DNA of 56,193 nt from Halorubrum halophilum. GTDB taxonomy: Archaea; Halobacteriota; Halobacteria; Halobacteriales; Haloferacaceae. This document shows, in pieces, positions 15,843 to 23,630 of the stretch. Under the pieces are notes generated by a model. The model had not been told where the DNA came from. It ran no database searches and saw only the letters and a program-made list of their open reading frames with translations. The stretch's first letter is position 1. The number at the start of each line of letters is the position of its first letter. The DNA lies in contig NZ_BBJP01000092.1 of assembly GCF_000739595.1 (NCBI RefSeq), positions 1 through 56,193 on the forward strand, given 5' to 3'. The position numbers were made by a program, and so were the translations under genes.

Positions 15843-16499
15843 ATGACCGCGACCTTCACCGATCTCTTCGATCGAGCCGCCGAGTACGACGCGGACGCCG
15901 AGGCGGTGAGCGCGGCGCTGGTCGAGCGTCGGTCTGACTCGGGGGGCGACTCGGATACCGCCGAGAGCGACGCCACTGGGAGCGCCGATCTCCCTCCGGT
16001 CGACCGCGATCCGAGCCCTGCACGCGTCGTCGCCGACGCCGACGTCCTTGCGGCAGACCTCCTCGTCGGCGGGGCGGCCCGCGAGGCGCTCGACGCGCTG
16101 CGCTCGCACGCGTGGACGACGCTCGTCGCCAGCGACCCGCTGCTCGACGACGCGGAGGCCGTGATCGCCGCGCTCGCGGACGACGAGCTGGCGGCCGACT
16201 GGCGCGACACGGTCGAGGGGTGGCGCGAGCCGGTGGCACAACCCGTGGGCGACCACCCGGCGCTGGCGTCGGCGTACCGCGGCGGCGCGATGCAGGTCGT
16301 GAGCCTCGACCCGTCGCTCACGGGGGCGCAGGCCGCGGCCGGACTCCGGAACCGGATGGCGGTGAGCGTCCGCGAGCCGCGGGCGTTCGCGACCGTGTTC
16401 TCGCCGGCGGGGCTGTACCCGGAGGCCGTCGGCGGCGAGTATCCGGGGCCGGACCGCGACCCGCGCTCGATGGCGCCGGTCGAGAACGGCGAAGACTGA
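15843..16499 (+). CDS. PIN-like domain protein (DUF7384-like)
   Basis: A 218-residue protein whose middle, about 60-115, has the start of a PIN-type nuclease fold: ARVVADADVLAADLL with the leading Asp, then a helix and ASDPLLDDAEAVI. An acidic, Ser-rich insertion (31-58) precedes it. It resembles the haloarchaeal DUF7384 group as I recall it. There is no antitoxin-sized partner beside it, so a toxin-antitoxin role is not supported; RNA processing is possible. It lies between tRNA-Thr and mutY on one strand. Confidence 0.65.
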   Translation: MTATFTDLFDRAAEYDADAEAVSAALVERRSDSGGDSDTAESDATGSADLPPVDRDPSPARVVADADVLAADLLVGGAAREALDALRSHAWTTLVASDPLLDDAEAVIAALADDELAADWRDTVEGWREPVAQPVGDHPALASAYRGGAMQVVSLDPSLTGAQAAAGLRNRMAVSVREPRAFATVFSPAGLYPEAVGGEYPGPDRDPRSMAPVENGED

Positions 16500-16551
16500 G
16501 ACTCCAACGCGGACCAGCACCGATAAACCGCCGCCGACCCGACCGGGGGTA

Positions 16552-17505
16552 ATGACCGACTCGGACGCGGCCGCCGCGGCGGACCCCCTCGACGACGGCG
16601 ACGCCCCCGAGCTGCCGGCCGACCTCGACGCGGTCCGCGAGGCGCTCGTCGACTGGTACGAGGCGGACCACCGCGAGTTCCCGTGGCGGCGCACCGAGGA
16701 CCCCTACGAGGTCCTCGTCAGCGAGGTGATGAGCCAGCAGACCCAGCTCGACCGAGTCGTCCCCGCGTGGGAGGACTTCGTCGAGAAGTGGCCGACGACC
16801 GCGGCGCTGGCAGAGGCCGACCGCGGCGACGTGGTCGCGTTCTGGTCTGACCACTCGCTCGGCTACAACAACCGCGCGAAGTACCTCCACGAGGCCGCCG
16901 GACAGGTCGAGAACGACTACGACGGGGCGTTTCCCGAGACCCCAGAGGAGCTGCAGGATCTGATGGGCGTCGGCCCGTACACCGCGAACGCGGTCGCGTC
17001 GTTCGCGTTCAACAACGGCGACGCCGTCGTCGACACCAACGTGAAGCGGGTGCTCCACCGCGCCTTCGCGGTGCCGGACGACGACGCGGCGTTCGCACGG
17101 GTCGCCTCACACGTGATGCCCGACGGCGAGTCCCGCGTCTGGAACAACGCGATCATGGAGCTCGGCGGCGTCGCCTGCGGGACGACCCCGCGCTGCGACG
17201 AGGCCGGCTGCCCGTGGCGCGGGTGGTGTCACGCCTACGAGACCGGCGACTTCACCGCGCCCGACGTGCCCGAGCAGCCGAGCTTCGAGGGGAGCCGGCG
17301 ACAGTTCCGCGGGCGTGTGGTTCGACTCCTCGGTGAGCACGACGAGATGGACCTGGACACGCTTGGTCATCGGATTCGTGTAGACTACGCGCCCGACGGC
17401 GAGCACGGCCGAGAGTGGCTGCGCGGGCTGATCGACGACCTCGCGGACGACGGCCTCGTGGCGGTCGAGGAACGGAGCGGTCAGACGGTCGCTCGACTCC
17501 GATAG
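16552..17505 (+). CDS. mutY: A/G-specific adenine DNA glycosylase MutY
   Basis: Removes adenine mispaired with 8-oxoguanine or G in DNA. The 317-residue protein has WRRTEDPYEVLVSEVMSQQTQ with catalytic Glu58, helix-hairpin-helix LMGVGPYTA (137-145), catalytic Asp161 in VDTNVKR, and four 4Fe-4S cysteines at 209, 215, 220 and 226. The spacing x5-x4-x5 differs from the usual x6-x2-x5. The C-terminal part (about 235-317) is short and looks like a winged helix rather than the NUDIX-like 8-oxoG reader of bacterial MutY. A weak TATA-like GATAAACC lies about 27 nt upstream. Confidence 0.93.
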   Translation: MTDSDAAAAADPLDDGDAPELPADLDAVREALVDWYEADHREFPWRRTEDPYEVLVSEVMSQQTQLDRVVPAWEDFVEKWPTTAALAEADRGDVVAFWSDHSLGYNNRAKYLHEAAGQVENDYDGAFPETPEELQDLMGVGPYTANAVASFAFNNGDAVVDTNVKRVLHRAFAVPDDDAAFARVASHVMPDGESRVWNNAIMELGGVACGTTPRCDEAGCPWRGWCHAYETGDFTAPDVPEQPSFEGSRRQFRGRVVRLLGEHDEMDLDTLGHRIRVDYAPDGEHGREWLRGLIDDLADDGLVAVEERSGQTVARLR

Positions 17506-17506
17506 C

Positions 17507-19687
17507 TCACTCCCGATAGCCGAGTAACCGAAGCCCGTTCAACGAGACGAGGACCGTCGACCCCTCGTGGCCGACGACTGCGAGCGGAAGCGGGATGCCT
17601 CGGAGGAGAATCGCGCCAACCATGAGTGCGATCGCGCCGAAGGCGACGGCGAGATTGACCGTGAGTGTCCGACGAGTCCGCCGCCCCAGTCCGAGGACAT
17701 ACGGAATCTTGCTGAGATCGTCGCCCATCAGCACCACGTCAGCGGTTTCGAGCGCGACGTCGGTCCCCGCCCCGCCCATCGCTACGCCGAGGGTCGCCGT
17801 GGCGAGTGCCGGCGCGTCGTTGACGCCGTCGCCGACCATCGCCACGTTCTCGTGCCGATCGACCAACTCCTCGATGGTCGCAACCTTCTCTTCCGGCAGC
17901 AGTTCCGCCTGCACTTCGTCGATGCCGACCTCGTCGGCGATCCGCTGTGCGACGCGCTCGTTGTCGCCCGTCAACATCACGATGTGATCGACCCCGAGCG
18001 AGCGGAGGTCCTCGACCATCTCGGCGGCGCCCGGTCGAACCGTGTCGGTGAACGCGAGCCACCCCAACACGGTGCGATCGCCACCGTGCTCTCGGGCGAC
18101 GAGGACGCTCGTTTTCCCCTCCGCTTCCAGCGTTCGGAGCCGGTCTAACCCTGGTTCGAGACCGTTGATCGGCGCGTCTCCGAGCACGGTCTCGAAGTAG
18201 CTCCGGTTTCCGATGTGGACGGTTCCGTCTGCGACCTCGGCTTGGACGCCTTTTCCAGCGACCGACTGAAACCGCCGTGCGCCGGGAATTTCTAGTGACT
18301 CTTCTTCCGCCGCCGTCACGGTCGCGCGAGCGAGGTGGTGCTCCGACCGGGATTGCACCGCGGCTGCGAGTGAGAGCAGATCGCCGTCGGTCAGCGTCCC
18401 GTCATCGACGCCCTCGCGGACGGCCACGTCGGTCAACTGCGTATCCCCCTGCGTGAGCGTTCCCGTCTTGTCGAACGCGACCGCGTCGATGCCGGCGGCC
18501 GTCTCGACGTGTTCGCCGCCCTTGAACAGGACGCCCTGTCTGCCGCCGGAGGCGATGGCCGATAGAACCGCCGCCGGCGTCGAGATGATGACCGCACACG
18601 GCGAGGCGGCGACCATCAGCGTCATCGCGCGGTAGAACGTGCTGGTGAACTCGCTCCCTAGCGCGAGGGGAACCGCAACCGCTGCGATCGTGAGTCCGAA
18701 CACGCCCAGGACGTACGGTTGTTCGAGTCGGTCGATGAGCCGCTGGGTCGGGGCCTTCTCACTCTGGGCGCGTTCGACCATGTTGATGAGCCGGGTGATC
18801 GCCGACTCGTGAGCCTCTCGCGTGACTTCGATTTCGAGGCTCCCGCTCTCGTTGATCGTCCCGCCGAACACCTCGTCGCCGCGTTCCTTCGGGACGGGCA
18901 CCGACTCGCCGGTGAGCGACGCCTGATCGACCGTCCCCTCACCGGACGTGACGACGCCGTCGAGTGGAATCCGGTCACCTGGCCTGACGACGAACACGTC
19001 TCCGACGGCCACGTCGTCGATGGGGACGGTGATTTCCTCGCCGTCGCGCAGGACCTGCGCCTCGTCCGGTCGCATCTCGACGAGCGATCTGATCGCTCGA
19101 CGCGAGCGCCCGATGGCGTAGTGCTGGAGCGTATTCGACAGCGAGAACAAGAAGAGAAGCATCGCGCCCTCGAACGGGGCCCCAATCGAGAGTGCACCAA
19201 GGGCGGCGACGATCATCAACAGGTCGATGTCGACGGCGCGGTGACGGAGCGTCTCGATCGCGCCGTAGAGTCCGTACCAGCCGCCGAAGACGTACGCGAC
19301 GCCGTAGCCGGTCCACAACAGGAGTGCCGGCCCGCCGAGCCATTCCGTCGCCAGGCCGGTCGTCATGCCGGCGAGAGTCAGGCCGACGAACGCTGCCTCC
19401 CGTCTGAGTTCCGAGCGGGTACTCACGTCGTCGGTTGCAGTCCCGGCGTCCGCTCGGAGCGTGACCGCGCGATCGCGGACCGCCTCTCTGAGCGTTTCCT
19501 CCGAGGTGACGCTCTCGTCGTAGGTGACCCGGACGCTCCCCGTTCGGAACGAGGCCTCGACATCGCGGACGCCGGGCGTGTTTCGGAGCCGTCGTTCGAG
19601 CGCTCGTGCACCGGCTTCGCCGCGACCGCCTCGGCGCTCGATCCGGACCGTACACGTCGATAGCGAGGGCGGTTCAGTAACGGCCAC
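17507..19687 (-). CDS. P1B-type heavy-metal ATPase, SPC subtype
   Basis: A 726-residue metal-exporting ATPase. A degenerate HMA domain without CxxC occupies residues 10-80, about eight membrane helices follow, with TGES (259-262), the intramembrane metal motif SPC (362-364), phosphorylation motif DKTGTLT (406-412) and HEGST (707-711) in the last helices. The SPC plus HEGS/T combination marks subgroup P1B-4, usually linked to Co, Fe, Zn or Ni export; the metal is not decided by sequence alone. It is close to a UspA gene on the same strand, and convergent with mutY with only 1 base between the stops. Confidence 0.93.
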   Translation of the reverse strand: MAVTEPPSLSTCTVRIERRGGRGEAGARALERRLRNTPGVRDVEASFRTGSVRVTYDESVTSEETLREAVRDRAVTLRADAGTATDDVSTRSELRREAAFVGLTLAGMTTGLATEWLGGPALLLWTGYGVAYVFGGWYGLYGAIETLRHRAVDIDLLMIVAALGALSIGAPFEGAMLLFLFSLSNTLQHYAIGRSRRAIRSLVEMRPDEAQVLRDGEEITVPIDDVAVGDVFVVRPGDRIPLDGVVTSGEGTVDQASLTGESVPVPKERGDEVFGGTINESGSLEIEVTREAHESAITRLINMVERAQSEKAPTQRLIDRLEQPYVLGVFGLTIAAVAVPLALGSEFTSTFYRAMTLMVAASPCAVIISTPAAVLSAIASGGRQGVLFKGGEHVETAAGIDAVAFDKTGTLTQGDTQLTDVAVREGVDDGTLTDGDLLSLAAAVQSRSEHHLARATVTAAEEESLEIPGARRFQSVAGKGVQAEVADGTVHIGNRSYFETVLGDAPINGLEPGLDRLRTLEAEGKTSVLVAREHGGDRTVLGWLAFTDTVRPGAAEMVEDLRSLGVDHIVMLTGDNERVAQRIADEVGIDEVQAELLPEEKVATIEELVDRHENVAMVGDGVNDAPALATATLGVAMGGAGTDVALETADVVLMGDDLSKIPYVLGLGRRTRRTLTVNLAVAFGAIALMVGAILLRGIPLPLAVVGHEGSTVLVSLNGLRLLGYRE

Positions 19688-19816
19688 GCTGTCCCTCCCA
19701 ATCGGTGCGTCTGTTACAGGTGGGGAACGGCGACGCGTCGACGCCCGATCGCCTGTGCGAAGGGTTCTCCTGGCGACGCAGTCGTTGTGTCGCTTCCGTT
19801 CTCCGGTTCGCCCGAG

Positions 19817-20245
19817 TCATCGGACGATCGTCACCGGGATCCGCGCTCGGCGGGTGACCGTCTCGGCGACGCTTCCGAGAATCGCACGGTCGATTCCCGA
19901 CCGGCCGTGGCTTCCCATGACGATCTGATCGATGCCGTGTTCCGCAGCGTATTCGACGATCTCCCGCGCCGGTTTGCCGACTTCCGTGACGGTCTCGAGG
20001 TCGACCTCGTGATCTGCGGTGAGGTCCGTGGCCGCCGTCTGGACGGCGGTCGCCCGTTCCCGGGCGTTGTCGTACCAGTCCTCCGCGACCGGGAGACCGC
20101 CGGCTTCGACGTCGAACACCGAGTCGATCGGATTGATGACGTAGATCGCGGTGACGGTCGCGTTCGGGAAGCTCTCGACGGCGTACGTGAGCGCGCGCTC
20201 GGAGAGCGGAGATCCATCGAACGCGACGAGGACGTTGTCAGGCAT
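19817..20245 (-). CDS. Universal stress protein, UspA family
   Basis: A 142-residue single-domain Usp. It starts with the beta-strand VLVAFDGSPLSERAL and has the ATP-binding pattern GSHGRSG...GSVAETV (G-x2-G-x9-GS) near residues 113-131, so it is of the ATP-binding class. It lies 129 bp upstream of the metal ATPase on the same strand and may be co-expressed with it; a joint stress role is inference. Confidence 0.93.
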   Translation of the reverse strand: MPDNVLVAFDGSPLSERALTYAVESFPNATVTAIYVINPIDSVFDVEAGGLPVAEDWYDNARERATAVQTAATDLTADHEVDLETVTEVGKPAREIVEYAAEHGIDQIVMGSHGRSGIDRAILGSVAETVTRRARIPVTIVR

Positions 20246-20305
20246 ACGATCAGATACGTGGAGGGATGAAATGAGTGTACTGCCGCGAAGACGCGTCCGC
20301 GAGCC

Positions 20306-20348
20306 ACCCCGTCGCCTTCCGGCGTGGGGAAGTCCCGTAGCGCGGGAA
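20306..20348. other. Two tandem hairpins between usp and the 20399 gene
   Basis: ACCCCGTCGCC...GGCGTGGGG (20306-20329) and TCCCG...CGGGA (20333-20347) can each fold into a short GC hairpin. They could be a terminator-like structure or an old IS200/IS605-type end. No coding sequence overlaps them. Confidence 0.25.
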
Positions 20349-20398
20349 CTCAGCGAGGAACCGTTACCCGTTTATCACGGGAGCGGGAATGAGTGGCC

Positions 20399-20797
20399 AT
20401 GAGCGAGACCGTCGACGCCGACCTCTACACGCGGACGAAGGCCTTGCTGGAGCCGGGCGACATCGAACTCGCGGGCTGTATCGTCCACACCGCGCTCGGC
20501 GGGCAGGAGGACCTGGAGATGCACGAGCTCACGGTCGCGATCAACGAGGTCATCGCCGACCACGCCGGCAAGGGCGAGGCGTACATCGAGGCTGGCAACG
20601 ACGACACGAACTTCTCGTCGAACCAGTTCCAAGGGCTCACCCTCGACGACGAGGAGTTCGTCTGGGAGTGCCAGCAGCTCCTCCGCGACGGCACCTTCGA
20701 CCTCGTGTTCTACTACGAGGCGAACGTCGAGCAGGAAGCGCTCGCGGACGACTTGGCCGACCTCGACGGCGTCGATCGCGTGACGCAGGTGCCCTGA
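20399..20797 (+). CDS. DUF5778-like haloarchaeal protein
   Basis: A 132-residue acidic protein, MSETVDADLYTRTKALLEPGDIEL onward in family style (landmarks: LLEPGDIELAG, LGGQEDLEMHELT, WECQQLLRDG). I recall this as the haloarchaeal DUF5778 family; function is unknown. An in-frame GTG lies two codons upstream at 20393; the ATG is preferred, with a TATA-like CGTTTATC about 27 nt before it. The following hydrolase gene starts 25 nt downstream on the same strand. Confidence 0.8.
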   Translation: MSETVDADLYTRTKALLEPGDIELAGCIVHTALGGQEDLEMHELTVAINEVIADHAGKGEAYIEAGNDDTNFSSNQFQGLTLDDEEFVWECQQLLRDGTFDLVFYYEANVEQEALADDLADLDGVDRVTQVP

Positions 20798-20821
20798 CGC
20801 GGCGACGCGTTCGTTGAACCC

Positions 20822-21472
20822 GTGAGCGACACCGTCCTTGTTCCCGGCGGCCGCGACGTGCGCGCCACCCTCGACACCGCCGCGAGCGACGGCGGTGGCG
20901 ACGCCATCGGCGATGGTTCCCGCGCCGACAGCGTCGTCGTCGCCTGCCCGCCACACCCCCAGCAGCGCGGCCACCGCGGCGACGAGCGCCTCACCGCCGT
21001 CAGCGACGCCCTGACCGATCGGGGGATCGACTGCCTCCGGTTCGACTACGGCGACTGGGACGAGGGGTACGGCGAGAGCACCGACGCCGACAACGCGGTC
21101 GGCTGGGCCGCCGACCGCTACGAGCGCGTCGGGTTGTTCGGCTTCTCGTTCGGAGCCACGGTCGCGCTCGTCACGGCGGCATCTCGCCCCGGACTCGCCG
21201 GGGTCTGCGCCCTCGCCCCGACCGCGCGGCTGAACCCCGACGTCGACGCGGTCGCGGCCCTCGACGACCTCGTCGATCTCGGCGTGGCGACGCAGATACT
21301 GTACGCGACCCGTGACTCGACGGCCGACTGGGAGCCCGTGGTGGAGCGGGCGAAAGAGCTCGGGATCGAGACGCGGTCGTTCGAGTCCGACCACTTCTTC
21401 GTGGGGCGGTCCGGTGACGTGGGAGAGGCGGTGGCGGGATTTCTCGGAGGGCGGTTACTTGAGGATTTATAA
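20822..21472 (+). CDS. Alpha/beta hydrolase
   Basis: A 216-residue hydrolase starting with GTG. The nucleophile elbow is GFSFGA (Ser near residue 107), strands DCLRFDYGDW before it and QILYATRDS (likely acid Asp) after it, and the late SDHFF supplies the probable catalytic His. It resembles the short dienelactone-hydrolase or acyl-peptidase-like hydrolases of archaea. The substrate is unknown. It is probably in one operon with the upstream gene. Repeat copy C starts 84 bp after its stop. Confidence 0.85.
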   Translation: MSDTVLVPGGRDVRATLDTAASDGGGDAIGDGSRADSVVVACPPHPQQRGHRGDERLTAVSDALTDRGIDCLRFDYGDWDEGYGESTDADNAVGWAADRYERVGLFGFSFGATVALVTAASRPGLAGVCALAPTARLNPDVDAVAALDDLVDLGVATQILYATRDSTADWEPVVERAKELGIETRSFESDHFFVGRSGDVGEAVAGFLGGRLLEDL

Positions 21473-21556
21473 GCGGCGTCTGTGGGTGTATCGGATTCTT
21501 CGCGCCGACTCGATCCGCTTCGGTCTGCCGTCCGTCTGGGAATTGCGATGAGTGAT

Positions 21557-21997
21557 AGCGGGAGTAGGTATAGCAAATTGGTGAAACGGTTGTTTATAAG
21601 CGATCGAGTGGCGTCGTTGTCGGCCGTTTATATGAGATCGGCGCGTCTGCGGTGAACATTTTCAAAGCCCCAGCCGCTGAGGACGGCGCACGCTCGCTGC
21701 GCTCCTCGCTCGCGTTGCTCGCTGTGGTGCTTACGTCGCCTGCGCCGCCCTCAGCGGCTGCCCCTTTGAACCCCACCCCGCACCGCAACCACACAATACC
21801 TCACGCCTCCCCAGCCTCGTCGGGCGCCCTCCGCGTTGCTCCGGACGCCCGACTCCCTCGCACCGGCGGTTCGCGGCCCTCCGGGCCGCTCACCGGTGCG
21901 CGCCACCGCGGTAGACTTTTATAAGATATCGTCGCCATCGCTCATACCCTTTTAAATACTCTCTCGCCGCCACCGATCTGCAACACCTACTCCCGCT
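21557..21997 (-). repeat. Dispersed structured repeat, copy C (long form)
   Basis: This gene-free stretch between two convergent genes is a complete long copy in reverse orientation. Terminal inverted repeats are clear: AGCGGGAGTAGGTATAGCA at 21557-21575 and the complement of AGCGGGAGTAGGTGTTGCA at 21979-21997. Stem positions 21671-21690 pair with 21741-21760 (one G-U). The middle hairpin differs from A, B and E: GTCGGGCG pairs with CGCCCGAC, so pairing is kept with a new sequence. No direct target repeat is evident beside the ends. Confidence 0.88.
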
Positions 21998-22072
21998 CTC
22001 GACCGAGAGATAATCGCTTAGCGACCGTCGTTTCAGACAAAAACACTTCTGAGCGGGATCCGAGGACCCTGG

Positions 22073-22402
22073 TCAGTTATACCCTCTCCACCGGTGCCCG
22101 CACTCCTTGCATTTAAAGAACCGCGTCGGAGGCTCGTCGGCGGCGCCGGTCTGTTTGATCGTGTACCACGCCTCGCCGTGGCCGCACTCGTCGCAGACGA
22201 TGTCGTTGGCGGTCGGTTTTCCCTCGAAGTTCGCGCCCTCCTCGGTCTCGATCACCTCGTCGCCGGTCTGTTCGGTCGTCGACTCGAACTCGGCCGCGAG
22301 CCCCTCGTCGCGCTCGGCGGTGCCGCCGCAGTCGTCGTTCTGACACACCATCTCTCCGTCGCGAGAGACCATCATCGAGCCGCAGTCGTCACAGAACTGC
22401 AT
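22073..22402 (-). CDS. tfs: Transcription factor S (RNA cleavage factor, TFIIS/RPB9-like)
   Basis: Induces cleavage of backtracked transcripts by archaeal RNA polymerase. The 109-residue protein has an N-terminal zinc ribbon (Cys4, Cys7, Cys20, Cys25), an acidic linker, and a C-terminal ribbon with CDECG...KCKECG. The loop GAADEPPTRF carries the Asp-Glu pair that reaches the polymerase active site, so it is expected to be active. Length is typical. A TATA-like CTAAACC lies near -27. Confidence 0.94.
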   Translation of the reverse strand: MQFCDDCGSMMVSRDGEMVCQNDDCGGTAERDEGLAAEFESTTEQTGDEVIETEEGANFEGKPTANDIVCDECGHGEAWYTIKQTGAADEPPTRFFKCKECGHRWRGYN

Positions 22403-22547
22403 ATGCGTCGGGGTAGGGCGTCGAGCGGTTTAGCTCCCGTGACTGCGGGCGGCGAGCGGTCGCACGTGCCACCTGCCCTCGCCCCCGTCGCCCCCGATTC
22501 CGCCTCCGGAACACCCTTGCCGGTGCCCCGATCAGTAGGACGTGAAC

Positions 22548-23567
22548 ATGAACCACCGAACGCTCGGGAACGTCGGCGCGGTCAGCGAGGTCGGCTACGG
22601 CTCGTGGCAGATCGGGAGCGACTGGGGCGACGTGAGCGAGTCAGAGGCGGTCGAGGCCGTCGAGGCCGCCCGCGACGCCGGGATCGACTTCTTCGACACC
22701 GCGGACGTGTACGGCGACGGGCGCTCCGAGCAGATCCTCGGGGACGTGCTCGAAGCCGACATCGCGAGCGGCGACGTGACGGTCGCCACGAAGGCCGGCC
22801 GCCGGCTCGACCCCCACGTCGCCGACGAGTACAATGAGGCGAACCTCCGCCGGTTCGTGAACCGGTCGCGGGAGAACCTCGGGGTGGAGACGCTGGACTT
22901 GGTCCAGCTTCACTGCCCGCCGACGGACGCCTACTACCAGCCGGAGACGTTCGACGCGCTCGAAACGCTCGCCGACGAGGGGAAGATCGCGAACTACGGC
23001 GTCAGCGTCGAGCGCGTCGAGGAGGGGCTGAAGGCGATCGAGTACCCCGGCGTCGAGTCGGTCCAGATCATCTTCAACCCCTTCCGCCAGCGCCCCGCCG
23101 AGCTGTTCCTCGACGAGGCCGCCGCCTGCGACGTGGGCGTGATCTGCCGAGTCCCGCTCGCCTCCGGGCTGCTGACCGGCGCGCTCTCGCGGGACACCGA
23201 GTTCGCGGAGGACGACCACCGCAACTACAACCGCGAGGGCGACGCGTTCGACGTGGGCGAGACGTTCGCCGGCGTCCCCTACGAGGTCGGCCTCGACGCC
23301 GCCGACGCGCTCGCCGAGCGGGTCGACGCCGTCGCCGACGACCCGACCGACGCGACCGGCGACGACTGCTCGCTCCCGCAGCTCTCGCTGCGCTGGATCC
23401 TCGACCACGACGCCGTCTCGACGGTCATTCCGGGCTCGACGACGCCGGAGCACATCCGGTCGAACGCGGCCGTCAGCGACCTCGCGCCGCTCGGCGAAGC
23501 CGACCACGAGGCCGTTGCGGACGTGTACGACGAGTTCGTCCGCGAATACGTTCACCAGCGCTGGTAG
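22548..23567 (+). CDS. Aldo/keto reductase
   Basis: A 339-residue NAD(P)H-dependent carbonyl reductase. The catalytic tetrad can be seen in DFFDTADVYGDG (Asp and Tyr), VATKAG (Lys) and LVQLHCPP (His). The C-terminal cofactor segment VIPGSTTPEHI is normal. It matches the YhdN/YajO-like branch more than classic aldose reductases. The ATG at 22548 is preferred to a GTG two codons upstream. Substrate unknown. Confidence 0.92.
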   Translation: MNHRTLGNVGAVSEVGYGSWQIGSDWGDVSESEAVEAVEAARDAGIDFFDTADVYGDGRSEQILGDVLEADIASGDVTVATKAGRRLDPHVADEYNEANLRRFVNRSRENLGVETLDLVQLHCPPTDAYYQPETFDALETLADEGKIANYGVSVERVEEGLKAIEYPGVESVQIIFNPFRQRPAELFLDEAAACDVGVICRVPLASGLLTGALSRDTEFAEDDHRNYNREGDAFDVGETFAGVPYEVGLDAADALAERVDAVADDPTDATGDDCSLPQLSLRWILDHDAVSTVIPGSTTPEHIRSNAAVSDLAPLGEADHEAVADVYDEFVREYVHQRW

Positions 23568-23630
23568 CGGGTCCGACCGACGGGAGAACGAGTCGCTTTT
23601 CTCCCGAGCCGGGTCACGTCGACTTGAACC

